DNA of 64,000 bases from Streptomyces kaniharaensis (lineage in GTDB: Bacteria > Actinomycetota > Actinomycetes > Streptomycetales > Streptomycetaceae): positions 62,001 to 126,000 of the forward strand of contig NZ_WBOF01000002.1 of assembly GCF_009569385.1 (NCBI RefSeq). Direction: 5' to 3'. Below are positions 1 to 8,567 of the stretch, piece by piece. A model generated the notes under the pieces. The model did not search any database. It was not told the origin of the DNA and worked only from the letters and a program-made list of their open reading frames with translations. Both the position numbers and the translations under genes were made by a program. Positions within the stretch are counted from its first letter, which is position 1, and every line of letters begins with the position of its first letter.

Positions 1-640
1 GGACGGCCGCGCAGCACCGCCCGGAGCGGGGCGGGCGGGCACGGCCGAAGCAGAGGCGCGGCCCGGACTGCGGCCCGGCAAGCAGGCAGGCAGGCGGGGC
101 GCAGCACCGACCAGAGCGGCGCAGCGGCCCGGACGGCAGCCAGGTCGGCGGGACGGCGACGGCGGCGCAGAGGGGGCCCCGGACGGCGGCCCCCGGCCCG
201 CGCACGGCCCTGGACGACGGCGACCGAGCAGGACGCAGCAGGCCCGGACGGCGCAGAGGGCCGGCGGCACAACCCCGGACGAAACCGAACACCGACCCCC
301 GCCACCACCCCCACCCCGCAATTCCGCCCCGAATTCAGACCACCACCATCAACCAATCCGCCAAAACAACCGAACGAAATACCCGGCGGAGTTCAGCCCC
401 GAAAACACACCCAACAGCACCCCGCCGGCCCCAAGCGGCCCGACCCGACCCACGACCCCACTCGCCACCACACACAGTCACCAAACCAGCCACCACCACC
501 CACCCCACACCCCCAACAGGCCCAACCAAAGGTCCGGACAACCACGTGCCAGAGGCCATTTGACGCCCACCACCACCAACAGGTCACACCTGCGATCCCC
601 GCCCACCCGCCTGTGAGCTTCCCCCGCTGGGTGGGAGGTG
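1..640. other. Gene-free GC-rich then AC-rich stretch
   Basis: No open frame here reads like a protein. The first 270 bases are an irregular mix built around recurring CCGGACGGC-like words. From about 275 to 570 the plus strand becomes almost pure C and A, with little G or T, which is a strong strand skew. The minus-strand frames in it are only Gly/Val/Trp-rich low-complexity reading. It may be a decayed non-coding flank of a mobile element. Confidence 0.5.
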
Positions 641-644
641 GTCA

Positions 645-977
645 TTACCTGGTGAGGGCGGGTGTGGGTGGTTCGACGGCCACTGGTTCGGCCGTCGCGT
701 GGTCGGCGTAGTACTTCGCCTCGTACTCGTCGGGGCTGAGCCAGCCGAGTCGTTTCTGGATGCGGCGGGTGTTGTACCAGCCGTCGATGTAGGCGAACAG
801 GGCCAGGTCCGCGTCCGTGCGGGTGGCGAAGGTCGTGCGGCGCACGCACTCGGTCTTCAGCACGCTCCAGAAGTTCTCCGCGAGGGCGTTGTCGAACGAG
901 TCGCCGACGGTTCCCATGCTGGGCTCGATTCCCGCCTTCAGCAGGCGAGTTGTGAGCTTGATGGACGTGTATTGGGT
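645..977 (-). pseudogene. IS3-family transposase, C-terminal part (split by IS30)
   Basis: The minus-strand frame reads QYTSIKLTTRLL, then GDSFDNALAENFWSVLKTE and a C-terminal YNTRRIQKRLGWLSPDEYE. This is the classic end of the rve integrase core of IS3-family orfB, and the glutamate of DDE sits in ALAEN. The upstream part of the same gene lies beyond the inserted IS30, at 2373-2455. The gene therefore cannot make a full transposase. No IS3 terminal repeat was identified downstream of the stop. Confidence 0.85.
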
Positions 978-2372
978 GGATTCAACTGGTCGTCGCAACA
1001 CCTCGATTGTGGAGGTGTCGGATGGGGCGGCCTGCGGGGTGGACGACGAAGGTGACGGGGCGTCCGGCGATGCGGTCGCCGGGCCGGCCGCCGGTGCGTC
1101 GGGATGTGGAGCGCGCGTTCTGGTTGAAGATCGCCGAGGGACTCACGAGCGAGGATGCCGCGCTGGCGTGCGGCGTGTCCGGGCCGGTCGGTTCGCGGTG
1201 GTTCCGCGATCGTGGCGGGATGCCTTCGATCCAGCTCAGTCCGCTGTCAGGTCGGTATCTGTCGTTCGCCGAGCGCGAGGAGATCGCCCTGCTGAGGGCC
1301 CAGGACACCGGCGTGAGAGAGATAGCCCGCAGGCTGGGGCGCTCGCCGTCGACGATCTCTCGGGAGCTGCGGCGCAACGCGGCCACGAGGTGCGGGCGGC
1401 TCGACTACCGGGCCTCGATCGCGCAGTGGAAGGCCGAGCTGGCGGCAGGCCGGCCGAAGACCGCGAAGCTCGCGGCCGACGAGCGGCTGCGCGAGTACGT
1501 GCAGGACCGGTTGGCCGGCTTGATCCAGGCTCCCGACGGGAGGCTGGTGCCGGGTCCGGCGACGCAGGAGTGGAAGGGGCGGAACAAGCCCCGCCGTCAG
1601 GACCGGCGTTGGGCGACGGCGTGGAGTCCGGAGCAGATAGCGAAGCGGTTGCTGGTCGACTATCCGGACGACGAATCCATGCGGATCTCGCACGAGGCGA
1701 TCTACCAGGCCCTCTACGTCCAGGGCCGCGGCGCGCTCGAGCGTGAGCTGGTCACGTGCCTGCGGACCGGGCGTGCCCTTCGGGTTCCGCGCTCGCGCGC
1801 CCGCCAGAAGGCGGCCGGTCACGTCACGCCCGACGTGATGATCAGCGAGCGTCCCGCCGAGGCCGAGGACCGGGCCGTCGCGGGCCACTGGGAAGGCGAT
1901 CTGATCATCGGGACGAACCGCCTGGTCCACCTTCCGCGGATGGAAGGCGTCGAGCCAAGGGTGAAGAACGGCCCCGCGCTGGCCGGCTACGGAGCCGAGG
2001 CGATGCGCAAGGCCCTCACGGCCCAAATGGCCAATATCCCACAGCAGTTGCGCAGATCGCTGACCTGGGATCGAGGTAAGGAGCTCGCCCAGCACGCCCA
2101 GCTGAAGGCCGACACAGGCATCGCCGTCTACTTCGCCGACCCGCACAGCCCCTGGCAGCGGGGCACGAACGAGAACACGAACGGGCTGCTGCGGCAGTAC
2201 TTCCCGAAGGGCACGGACCTGGCCCGCTGGACCGCCCGCGACCTCGAAGCCGTCGCCGGCGCGCTCAACACCCGGCCGCGGAAAACACTCGGCTGGAGAA
2301 CTCCTGCGGAGGCCCTCGACGATCAGCTACTCTCGCTCCAAACCAGCGGTGTTGCAACGACCCCTTGAACCC
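978..2372 (+). mobile_element. IS30-family insertion sequence
   Basis: The element is bounded by imperfect inverted repeats of about 25 bp at 978-1002 and 2348-2372. The shared core is GGTCGTYGCAACACC, and both outer parts contain TTCAA. One transposase gene fills it. It sits inside the IS3 transposase gene: the left flank resumes at QYTSIK and the right flank ends at HHSDHGCQ, which join to the expected IS3 sequence. A target duplication could not be fixed because a few extra bases lie at each edge. Confidence 0.85.
1022..2368 (+). CDS. IS30-family transposase with internal deletion
   Basis: This DDE transposase would cut and join the IS30 ends. It has an N-terminal HTH (LSFAEREEIALLRAQDTGV, then ARRLGRSPSTISRELRRN) and the catalytic region GHWEGDLIIG, LTWDRG and NENTNGLLRQY, so both aspartates and the glutamate are present. 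The ATG at 1022 was chosen because GGAGG lies six bases upstream; an in-frame TTG at 1007 also exists. Where relatives read IIGTxxxSAIGTLVERTTRFT before LLHLPRMEG, this copy goes straight from IIGTNR to LVHLPRMEG. About 14 residues of the catalytic core are missing in frame, so activity is doubtful. Confidence 0.85.
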   Translation: MGRPAGWTTKVTGRPAMRSPGRPPVRRDVERAFWLKIAEGLTSEDAALACGVSGPVGSRWFRDRGGMPSIQLSPLSGRYLSFAEREEIALLRAQDTGVREIARRLGRSPSTISRELRRNAATRCGRLDYRASIAQWKAELAAGRPKTAKLAADERLREYVQDRLAGLIQAPDGRLVPGPATQEWKGRNKPRRQDRRWATAWSPEQIAKRLLVDYPDDESMRISHEAIYQALYVQGRGALERELVTCLRTGRALRVPRSRARQKAAGHVTPDVMISERPAEAEDRAVAGHWEGDLIIGTNRLVHLPRMEGVEPRVKNGPALAGYGAEAMRKALTAQMANIPQQLRRSLTWDRGKELAQHAQLKADTGIAVYFADPHSPWQRGTNENTNGLLRQYFPKGTDLARWTARDLEAVAGALNTRPRKTLGWRTPAEALDDQLLSLQTSGVATTP

Positions 2373-2455
2373 GGTCTGACAGCCGTGGTCGCTGTGGTGG
2401 ATCAGTTTCCCGGGTTCGATGGGCCGGCCGTGCAGCGCGTACTCCAGGGCGGTGA
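2373..2455 (-). pseudogene. IS3-family transposase, upstream fragment
   Basis: The minus strand encodes TALEYALHGRPIEPGKLIHH followed by SDHGCQ. This is the stretch of an IS3 orfB that precedes QYTSI, including the conserved HHSD aspartate. An in-frame stop lies just upstream (near 2456-2470) and no more of the gene is visible, so it was already truncated on this side. Confidence 0.75.
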
Positions 2456-2517
2456 GCCTATCTCACCTTCCTGATGAATGCGCCGGGCTGAGCCAAGGCA
2501 GTGCGGAGCCCGGCTGA

Positions 2518-2871
2518 GGGAGGTCTCGCCCTGCTTACGGCGGTGCTGCCGCGAGCTGTGGTCCCGCCCAGGACGCGGCGCTGCTGCTCGACGAGCCGTT
2601 CTCACATGTCACCGCCCATCCCCGGTTCGGCGTTCTGGTGAGCGATCCGGAGGAGGAGAGCGCGTGGGTCGTCACCCTGCCCGATGAGCTGCGCGATGGC
2701 CTGGCCGATGCGCCGAGCCGGCAGCTGGCGGGAATGGCGAAGGGGCGGCCCGAGCGCGGGCCGCCCCTTTCCATCGCTGTTCTGCCTTCCCGAGCGGCCG
2801 AAGCCGCTCCCGGCAAGGCCACGATCAGCCCATGGCCGTACCGTACCGCAACGGCGGGCGCGGGCAGGTGA
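2518..2871 (+). CDS. Unrecognised short ORF or gene fragment
   Basis: An open frame from 2518 reads LLLDEPFSHVTAHPRFGVLV, then SDPEEESAWVVTLPDELRDG. Its composition is protein-like only up to about residue 80, after which it becomes low complexity. No convincing start codon with a ribosome binding site is visible; 2638 GTG is the only candidate. It is not recognised, and it may be the tail of a gene cut by the IS3/IS30 arrangement to its left. Confidence 0.25.
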   Translation, partial: GRSRPAYGGAAASCGPAQDAALLLDEPFSHVTAHPRFGVLVSDPEEESAWVVTLPDELRDGLADAPSRQLAGMAKGRPERGPPLSIAVLPSRAAEAAPGKATISPWPYRTATAGAGR

Positions 2872-2970
2872 CTTACCGTCCGGTGCGGCTGCGAAAGCAG
2901 CGGCCGGCCGCCTGCCAGAGTGCTGGCCCGGTCCGCGCCGGTTCTGGGGTCGGGCCGACTTGGAGCGGCG

Positions 2971-3480
2971 TCAGCTGCCGCACGCGCAGCCGGCGGCGGC
3001 CTTCGCCTCGGCCGGGCTCTGGGCCGGGTCGATAGCCTGCTCGTCCGGGGTGCAGCAGGCGGTGGTGCCGCAGCAGGCGTCCGGCGCGCTGTCGGCGCTC
3101 TTGCCGAGGGTGTCGGCGTCGGCCTTGACGACGTAGACCTCCCAGGGCTCCTTGCCCGGGCCGGTCACCCACACCTTGTCCTGGAGCGCGTAGCAGCAGG
3201 AGGTGTCGTTCTCCTCGAAGGTGGCCAGGCCGGCGTCCTTGAGGCGGGTGGTAGCGGCGGTGACCTGCTCGGTGGACTCGACCTCGACGCCGAGGTGGTC
3301 CAGGCGGGTGTCCTGGTCGGTCTCGCCCTCGATGAGGACGAGCTTGAGCGGGGGCTCGGTGATGGCGAAGTTGGCGTAGCCGGGGCGGCGCTTGGCGGGC
3401 TCGGTGCCGAAGAGCTTGGAGTAGAAGGCGATGGAGCCTTCGAGGTTGGCGACGCGCAGGGCGAGCTGAACGCGGGACAT
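2971..3480 (-). CDS. arsI: ArsI/CadI-type glyoxalase-fold metalloenzyme
   Basis: This 169-residue vicinal-oxygen-chelate protein belongs to the ArsI/CadI family; ArsI members cleave the carbon-arsenic bond of trivalent organoarsenicals in the cytosol. The expected ligands are visible: Gln5 (MSRVQLAL), His62 (LDHLGVEVES) and Glu114 (EPWEVY). The vicinal pair Cys95-Cys96 (TSCCYALQDKVWV) binds the arsenical in ArsI. An added tail of about 45 residues carries three more cysteine clusters (ACCG, ACC, CAC) and could hold extra metal. It is divergent from arsR, which suggests control from the shared 88-bp spacer. A CadI-like cadmium role cannot be excluded. Confidence 0.88.
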   Translation of the reverse strand: MSRVQLALRVANLEGSIAFYSKLFGTEPAKRRPGYANFAITEPPLKLVLIEGETDQDTRLDHLGVEVESTEQVTAATTRLKDAGLATFEENDTSCCYALQDKVWVTGPGKEPWEVYVVKADADTLGKSADSAPDACCGTTACCTPDEQAIDPAQSPAEAKAAAGCACGS

Positions 3481-3510
3481 GGCGGTCTCCCCGATCCGAG
3501 GTCTTGTTTC

Positions 3511-3575
3511 GACGTCTGTCGATACAGCGAGCTTGCCTCTCCGGATAGATGGCTGTCAACATAGACGTATGTCGA
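3511..3575. promoter_or_regulatory. Putative ArsR operator: repeated GACGTNTGTCGA
   Basis: Two direct copies of GACGTNTGTCGA lie at 3511-3522 and 3564-3575, 53 bp apart between the divergent arsI and arsR starts. The second spans the arsR start codon. SmtB/ArsR repressors bind such short sites and release on metalloid binding. The role is inferred from position and repetition only. Confidence 0.45.
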
Positions 3576-3955
3576 ATCTGGAATTGCCGGTGCTCGGTCA
3601 GGACGACGCGGTGGCGTGCTGCTCGCCAATGGTCCGCGAGCCCCTGGGCGAGGAATCCGCCGCCGACCTGGCGAAGATGTTCAAGGCCCTGTCGGACCCG
3701 GTCCGGCTGCGGCTGCTGTCCCTGATCGCCTCGCACGAGGGCGGCGAGGCCTGCGTCTGCGACCTGACCGGCCCCTTCGACGTCTCCCAGCCGACCATCT
3801 CCCACCACTTGAAGGTGCTGCGCGAGGCCGGACTCGTCGGCTCCGAGCGGCGCGGCACCTGGGTCTACTACTGGGTGCTGCCCGCCGCGCTGGCCAAGCT
3901 GTCCGCTCTGCTCCAGGCCCCGGCCGCCACCCTCCCGGCTGGGGGCGCGAGATGA
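3569..3955 (+). CDS. arsR: ArsR/SmtB-family metalloid-responsive repressor
   Basis: This winged-helix repressor controls the arsenic operon. From the ATG at 3569 it has about 128 residues: helix LAKMFKALSDPVRLRLLSLI, then ACVCDLTG, recognition helix SQPTISHHLKVLREAGLV and wing RRGTWVYYWVLP. The ACVCDL cysteines are in the alpha-3 position used by As(III)-sensing ArsR proteins, and an N-terminal CC pair (VACCSP) may add a ligand. A longer frame from 3479 would overlap arsI and is not needed. It overlaps the next gene by ATGA, so the two are translationally coupled. Confidence 0.92.
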   Translation: MSNLELPVLGQDDAVACCSPMVREPLGEESAADLAKMFKALSDPVRLRLLSLIASHEGGEACVCDLTGPFDVSQPTISHHLKVLREAGLVGSERRGTWVYYWVLPAALAKLSALLQAPAATLPAGGAR

Positions 3956-4701
3956 CGCAGATGGCTCCGCTCGGGCGCCGGGCCGCAGTCGAGTTCGTCG
4001 GCACCGGTGCCCTGGTCGCGGTCGTGGTCGGCTCGGGCATCCAGGCCACCAAGCTGTCCCAGGACGTCGGCGTGCAGCTGCTGGCCAACTCCCTGGCCAC
4101 CGTGTTCGGCCTCGGCGTGCTGATCGCGCTGCTCGGCCCGGTCTCCGGCGCGCACTTCAACCCCGTGGTCACCCTGGCCGCGTGGTGGACCGGCCGGCGC
4201 GACGGCGAGGGCCCGACCCTGCGCGAGGCCGCCGCCTACCTGCCCGCCCAGATCCTCGGCGCGATCGGCGGGGCGGTGCTGGCCGACGCGATGTTCGCCG
4301 AGCCGCTGGTGCGCTGGTCCACCGACGCCCGCTTCGCCCCGCACCTGTGGCTGGGCGAGGTCGTCGCCACCGCCGGGCTCATCCTGCTGATCTTCGGCCT
4401 GGCCCGCGCCGGCCGAGCTCACTTCGCCCCGGTCGCGGTCGCCTCCTACATCGGCGCCGCCTACTGGTTCACCTCCAGCACCAGCTTCGCCAACCCCGCC
4501 GTGACGGTCGGCCGCGCGTTCACCGACACCTTCGCCGGCATCGCGCCCTCCTCCGTGCTGCCGTTCGTCGCCGCCCAGCTCGTCGGCGTGGTGGTCGGCG
4601 TCGCCCTAGTCGCCGTGCTGTTCGGCCGCCCCGCCGCTGCCGCCGCCGAGGACGTCGTGGTCCCGCACGGCGAGCACCACCCGGCCGCCACCAGCCGCTG
4701 A
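3952..4701 (+). CDS. MIP-family aquaporin/glyceroporin of the ars operon
   Basis: This is a membrane channel of the major intrinsic protein family, about 249 residues with six hydrophobic segments. The first pore motif is NPV (GAHFNPVVTLAAWW) and the second is NPA (FANPAVTVGRAF). Channels of this type next to arsR and arsC (AqpS type) let arsenite made by ArsC leave the cell down its gradient, in place of an ArsB or Acr3 pump, neither of which is present here. The start overlaps the arsR stop by ATGA. The short C-terminal tail is Ala/His-rich. Confidence 0.88.
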   Translation: MTQMAPLGRRAAVEFVGTGALVAVVVGSGIQATKLSQDVGVQLLANSLATVFGLGVLIALLGPVSGAHFNPVVTLAAWWTGRRDGEGPTLREAAAYLPAQILGAIGGAVLADAMFAEPLVRWSTDARFAPHLWLGEVVATAGLILLIFGLARAGRAHFAPVAVASYIGAAYWFTSSTSFANPAVTVGRAFTDTFAGIAPSSVLPFVAAQLVGVVVGVALVAVLFGRPAAAAAEDVVVPHGEHHPAATSR

Positions 4702-4745
4702 ACCCCGCACCGCCATTCCTGTTCCTGCCCGAAGGAAGTACCCCC

Positions 4746-5165
4746 GTGAGCTCTCCCGCCGTCCCGTCCGTGCTGTTCGTCTGCGTGCACAACGCCGGCC
4801 GCTCCCAGATGGCCGCCGCCTTCCTCACCCACCTCGGCGGCGAGCGGGTCGAGGTCCGCTCCGCCGGCTCCGCCCCCGCCGACACCGTGAACCCGGCCGT
4901 GGTCGAGGCCCTGGCCGAGGTCGGCATCGACATCTCCGCCGAGGTCCCGAAGGTGCTCACCGTCGAGGCGGTGCAGGCCTCCGACGTGGTGATCACGATG
5001 GGCTGCGGCGACGCCTGCCCGTACTTCCCCGGCAAGCGGTACCTGGACTGGAAGCTGGAGGACCCGGCCGGCCAGGGCGTCGAGGCCGTGCGCCCGATCC
5101 GCGACCAGATCGAGCAGCACATCCGCAGCCTGCTCGCCGACCTCGGCATCGAGGCCGCCGCATGA
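4746..5165 (+). CDS. arsC: Arsenate reductase, low-molecular-weight phosphatase type
   Basis: This cytosolic enzyme of about 139 residues reduces arsenate to arsenite. The P-loop is CVHNAGRSQ (C-X5-R, Cys13 to Arg19) and the motif MGCGDACP holds the further cysteines used in the disulfide cascade, followed by KRYLDWKLEDPAG with the catalytic aspartate. A GTG start at 4746 is preceded by GAAGGAAG at 4731-4738. It lies 44 bp after the channel gene and overlaps the next gene by ATGA, so it is part of the arsR operon. Confidence 0.93.
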   Translation: MSSPAVPSVLFVCVHNAGRSQMAAAFLTHLGGERVEVRSAGSAPADTVNPAVVEALAEVGIDISAEVPKVLTVEAVQASDVVITMGCGDACPYFPGKRYLDWKLEDPAGQGVEAVRPIRDQIEQHIRSLLADLGIEAAA

Positions 5166-5667
5166 CCACCCCCTCGGTGACCGTCACCGCGATGCTCGCC
5201 GAGCACGCCGACCAGGTTCTGGCGATCTACCAGGCCGGCATCGACGGCGGCGACGCCACCTTCGAGACCACCGCGCCGACCTGGGAGGCCTTCGACGCCT
5301 CCCGCCTCGCGCCGAGCACCGCCTGGTCGCCCTCGACCAGGCGGGCCGGGTCCTCGGCTGGGCCGCCGTCGTGCCAGTCTCCGATCGGTGCGCGTACGCC
5401 GGGGTGGCCGAGCACTCCGTCTACGTCCACCCCGACGCCCGGGGTCGCGGCGTGGGCCTGGCGCTCTTGGAGGCGCTGCTGGCTTCCACTGACGCCGCCG
5501 GAATCTGGACCGTGCAGTCCGGCATCTTCCCGGAGAACACCGCCAGCCTCGCCCTCCACGCCAAGGCCGGCTTCCGCGTCGTCGGCACCCGCGAACGCCT
5601 CGGCCGCCACCACGGACGCTGGCGCGACGTCATCCTCCTGGAGCGCCGCAGCCCCGCCGTCACCTGA
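5162..5667 (+). pseudogene. ArsN-like GNAT acetyltransferase, frameshifted
   Basis: The gene encodes a GNAT acetyltransferase of the phosphinothricin acetyltransferase/ArsN type, often the last gene of actinobacterial ars operons. The first part reads MTTPSVTVTAMLAEHADQVL to about codon 50. The frame then shifts at about 5311-5313 and resumes as EHRLVALDQAGRVLGWAAVV, AYAGVAEHSVYVHPDARGRG (acetyl-CoA loop) and SGIFPENTASLALH. One extra C in the GCGCCGAG run would restore the frame. It is therefore a recent pseudogene or a single-base sequence error. It overlaps arsC by ATGA. Confidence 0.8.
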
Positions 5668-5740
5668 CCAGCGCGGCTACCGATCGTCGGGAAAGGCCGG
5701 CACCACCGGTAGGAGGCGCCGGCCCGTTCTAACCGGCCTC

Positions 5741-5860
5741 TGACCTGCGACGACACCCGAAACTCACCAGGGCCAAGGCGAAACTCACCGGCCCTGGGGC
5801 GAAACTCCCCAGTGCAGGTCAGCGGGGGTGCCAAAACTCCCCACCGCAGGTCAGCGGCCG
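5741..5860. repeat. GAAACTC-type repeat array, copy A
   Basis: At least four near-copies of (C)GAAACTC(A/C)CC follow one another at about 5757, 5779, 5800 and 5832, separated by GGCC-rich spacers and interleaved with GCAGGTCAGC. The same array recurs at about 21128-21296 and 28656-28806, each time just 3' of a homologous minus-strand gene. The array resembles iterons or a regulatory multi-site. On the minus strand it would read as repeated GEFR, but it lies after the gene's stop. Confidence 0.7.
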
Positions 5861-5880
5861 GTGCTCGGGGTGAGGCCGGG

Positions 5881-6899
5881 TCAGGACCGGCGCCACCAGG
5901 AGCTGGTGCGTTTCGCCTCGGCGGCCGCGGCTTCGGCGGCGGCCCGCTCGCGCTCGGCGGCCTCCCGCGCCTTCCGGTCGGCGTCGGCCTGGCGGCAGCC
6001 GGCGCACAGCCCGTCGTCGTTCCAGCCCCGTTCCTTCTCCTCCCACCGCTCGTCCGAGAACCGCGCCAAGCAGCAGCGGCAGGCCGGACGGCGCCGCTCC
6101 CGCTCCGCCGCCTCCCGCGCCCGGCGGGCCCGATCCGCCTCCGCCCGCTCGACGGCCAGCAACTCGTCGCCGTCCGGGTTTGCGAGCGCGTCATGAGGGT
6201 GTGCCAGCCGCGGCGACCGAACCGGTGCCACACCGGGGCGTCGGCCCCGTGACGGCGCAGCAGCGGCAGGGTGGTGGCCACCACCGGCAGCGCCCGGTGG
6301 TGGTCGCGGGCGTGGACGGCGTCGCCGCCGTACGCGGGGGCGTGCCAGATGTCCTCGGAGGCGGCCTCGACCTCGGTCATGCGGTTCAGCAGGCGCTCGT
6401 GGTCCCGCTTGGCCTTCTCCGCCTTCTGCTCCGGGGTGGAGCCGCTTCGCTCCGGGTCGGGTGCGCTTGCGGCCGGCCTCCAGGACCAGGGCGACCGGCG
6501 GCAGCCCCTCGCGCCCGGTCGGCGGGTAGACGGTGGGCCACAGCCGCAGGCCGTGCGTCCGGGCGCCCCGGCGGCGCAGCGAGGCCTCGAACACGGCCTT
6601 CGCCGTGCCCTTCGCCGGGAGCTCGCACCAGGTGCGGTAGGAGGTGAGCTTCTCCACGAGCGTGCCGACGCCCTCCTTCTCGCGGTCGACCTCGACCAGG
6701 CCCTCGGCCTGGAGCCGGGCCATGCGCTTCTGGGTCTGCTTGATCCCGGCTGCGCCGCAGTGCAGCTGTGGAGCTGCTCGGCGGTCGCCAGGGTGAAGCG
6801 GTGGAGCGTCACCAGGACGTCGTGGTCGGTCTCCAGTTCCCCGTACACGAATGTGCTCCAGCACCTGTGCCGCCCGAGGGTTGAAACCTCGGGCGGCAT
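5881..6899 (-). pseudogene. Zinc-ribbon replication-relaxation-like protein, frameshifted, copy A
   Basis: This minus-strand gene is scattered over two reading frames. From N to C it has a winged-helix-like segment (ELETDHDVLVTLHRFTLATA and KRMARLQAEGLVEVDRE), a middle domain (LEAGRK..., DHERLLNRMTEVEAASEDIW, HAPAYGGDAVHARDHHRALP), a zinc ribbon (CRCCLARFSDERW and DDGLCAGCR) and a charged Ala-rich tail ending WWRRS. Actinobacterial plasmid replication-relaxation proteins have similar N-termini. At least three frame changes are needed to read through it, so it is inactive as written. Homologues are at 21312 and 28830. Confidence 0.6.
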
Positions 6900-6910
6900 A
6901 GATAGCGGGA

Positions 6911-8470
6911 TCAGCCGGTGGATACGCCGGTGGCCACCTGGCCGAGGCCGTTCCAGCCTCCGTGGCCGTCGCCGCCGTTCCAGGTGAAGACGGTGGCGGC
7001 GTTGGACGGTGAATCGGTGAGGATGTAGTCCGCGTTCCCGCCGCCGTTGAAGTCGGCGAACTGGACCCGGTCCTGGTCGGCGGTGAGGCCGGTGGCGACC
7101 TGGCCCTGGGCCACCCAGCCGCCGCCGGTGTCTCCGCCGCGGTTCAGCCAGACCCGCACGGCGCCGCTGGGGTCGATCACGGCGTAGTCGGCCTTGCCGT
7201 CACCGTCGAAGTCGGCGAGGCGGACGCGGCCGGCGTCGGTGGTGAGGCCGGTCGCGACCTGGCCGATGGGCTGCCAACCGCCGTGGCCGTCACCGCCCTT
7301 GTTCAGGTAGACGTCCACCGAGCCGTTTGAGTTGATGACCACGTAGTCGGCCTTGCCGTCACCGTCGAAGTCCGCGAGCTTCATCTGGCCGGCGTCGGTC
7401 GTGAGGCCGGAGGCGACCTGGCCCAGGTCCTGCCAACCCCCGTGCCCGTCACCGCCCTTGTTCAACCAGACGTGCACCGAACCGTCCGGGTTGATGACCG
7501 CGTAGTCGGCCCGCCCGTCACCGTCGAAGTCCGCGAGGCGGACACGACCGGGGTCGGTGGTGGCGCCGGTGGCAACCTGGCCGAATTCCTGCCAACCCCC
7601 GTGCCCGTCACCGCCCTTGTTCAACCAGACGCGCAACGATCCGTCCTGGTTGATCGTCACGTAGTCGACCTTGCCGTCACCATCGAAGTCCGCGTACCGG
7701 ACCCGGCCCAGACCGCCGGAATCGTTGGCGGCGTTGGACGTCACGGAGGCCTGCGCGGCTCCCGCGGAGTACGCCTGGTCCAGCCCGGTGTAGAAGGCCT
7801 GCGCCATCCGGTTGTAGCCGCTGTCGTTGGGGTGCAGGCGGTCGGCCATCTCGGATGACGTCAGGGCCGGCGGCTCCACGTACCGGAAGCTGTTCCCAGC
7901 CTGAGCCTCGATCGCCTGCAACTGCCGGGCCCGGTCGTTGAAGTTGGACGGCGAGACCTGGAGGCCCTGGGTGGTCGGGATCACGCCCTCCATGACCACC
8001 GCGACCCCGGGCTGGTCCGCGAAGATCCGGTCGACCAGGGCCTTGAGGCGGTCGGGCGCGTGGGTCGGGTCGGTGCTGCGGTCGAGGTCGTTGACGCCGA
8101 TGTGCAGCAGGACGACATCCGGGTGGGCGGCGGCGAGCCACTGGTCGATCCCGGCACGGATGTCGTCGATCATGTAGCCGGAGTGGCCCTCGTGGGCGAG
8201 GTCGGCGAGCTGTCCGCCGGCCTGGGAGCCCACGTAGCGTACGGTGTAGCGGAATTGGTCGGCGACCAGGTTCCACAGGGGAGCCCGGTAGGACGACCGG
8301 GTCGAGCTGCCGGCGCCTGCGGTGATCGAGTCGCCCAGCGGCATGACGCGCAGCGAAGGCGCGGCGGTTGTGCCGATAGAGACGGCGTGTGCGGACGGCG
8401 TGCCCGGGGCGGCGGCCACGCCGGCCACGCCCAGCGCGGCGCTCAGGCCGAGCAGCAGGATGCGTTTCAA
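6911..8470 (-). CDS. Secreted SGNH-hydrolase with five FG-GAP repeats
   Basis: This 519-residue protein has a Sec signal peptide (MKRILLLGLSAALGVAGVAA, with cleavage near SAHA). An SGNH/GDSL esterase domain follows at about residues 40-235: block I MPLGDSITAG, block III LLHIGVNDLD and block V ADRLHPNDSGY with the Asp/His pair. Five 53-residue FG-GAP/VCBS units fill the rest, each with a calcium-loop DFDGDGKADY and KGGDGHGGW; the last is degenerate (DFNGGGNADY). It probably acts outside the cell on an ester, perhaps a polysaccharide, with the repeats forming a beta-propeller-like binding module. The substrate is unknown. It lies 97 bp downstream of a paralogue with the same repeats. Confidence 0.88.
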   Translation of the reverse strand: MKRILLLGLSAALGVAGVAAAPGTPSAHAVSIGTTAAPSLRVMPLGDSITAGAGSSTRSSYRAPLWNLVADQFRYTVRYVGSQAGGQLADLAHEGHSGYMIDDIRAGIDQWLAAAHPDVVLLHIGVNDLDRSTDPTHAPDRLKALVDRIFADQPGVAVVMEGVIPTTQGLQVSPSNFNDRARQLQAIEAQAGNSFRYVEPPALTSSEMADRLHPNDSGYNRMAQAFYTGLDQAYSAGAAQASVTSNAANDSGGLGRVRYADFDGDGKVDYVTINQDGSLRVWLNKGGDGHGGWQEFGQVATGATTDPGRVRLADFDGDGRADYAVINPDGSVHVWLNKGGDGHGGWQDLGQVASGLTTDAGQMKLADFDGDGKADYVVINSNGSVDVYLNKGGDGHGGWQPIGQVATGLTTDAGRVRLADFDGDGKADYAVIDPSGAVRVWLNRGGDTGGGWVAQGQVATGLTADQDRVQFADFNGGGNADYILTDSPSNAATVFTWNGGDGHGGWNGLGQVATGVSTG

Positions 8471-8567
8471 GATTCCCCCATGGAGAGATGCGGTGTTCGG
8501 TCAGGCGTGGGGGCTTCGGCTGACGAACCGAAGCCCCCACGTTCAAACCGGTGACGGGTGGTGGGGA

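Noticed and set aside
5741..5860. CRISPR-like or tandem coding (GEFR) repeat
   Set aside because: Words are short, unevenly spaced and lie after a stop codon; no spacers or cas genes are present.
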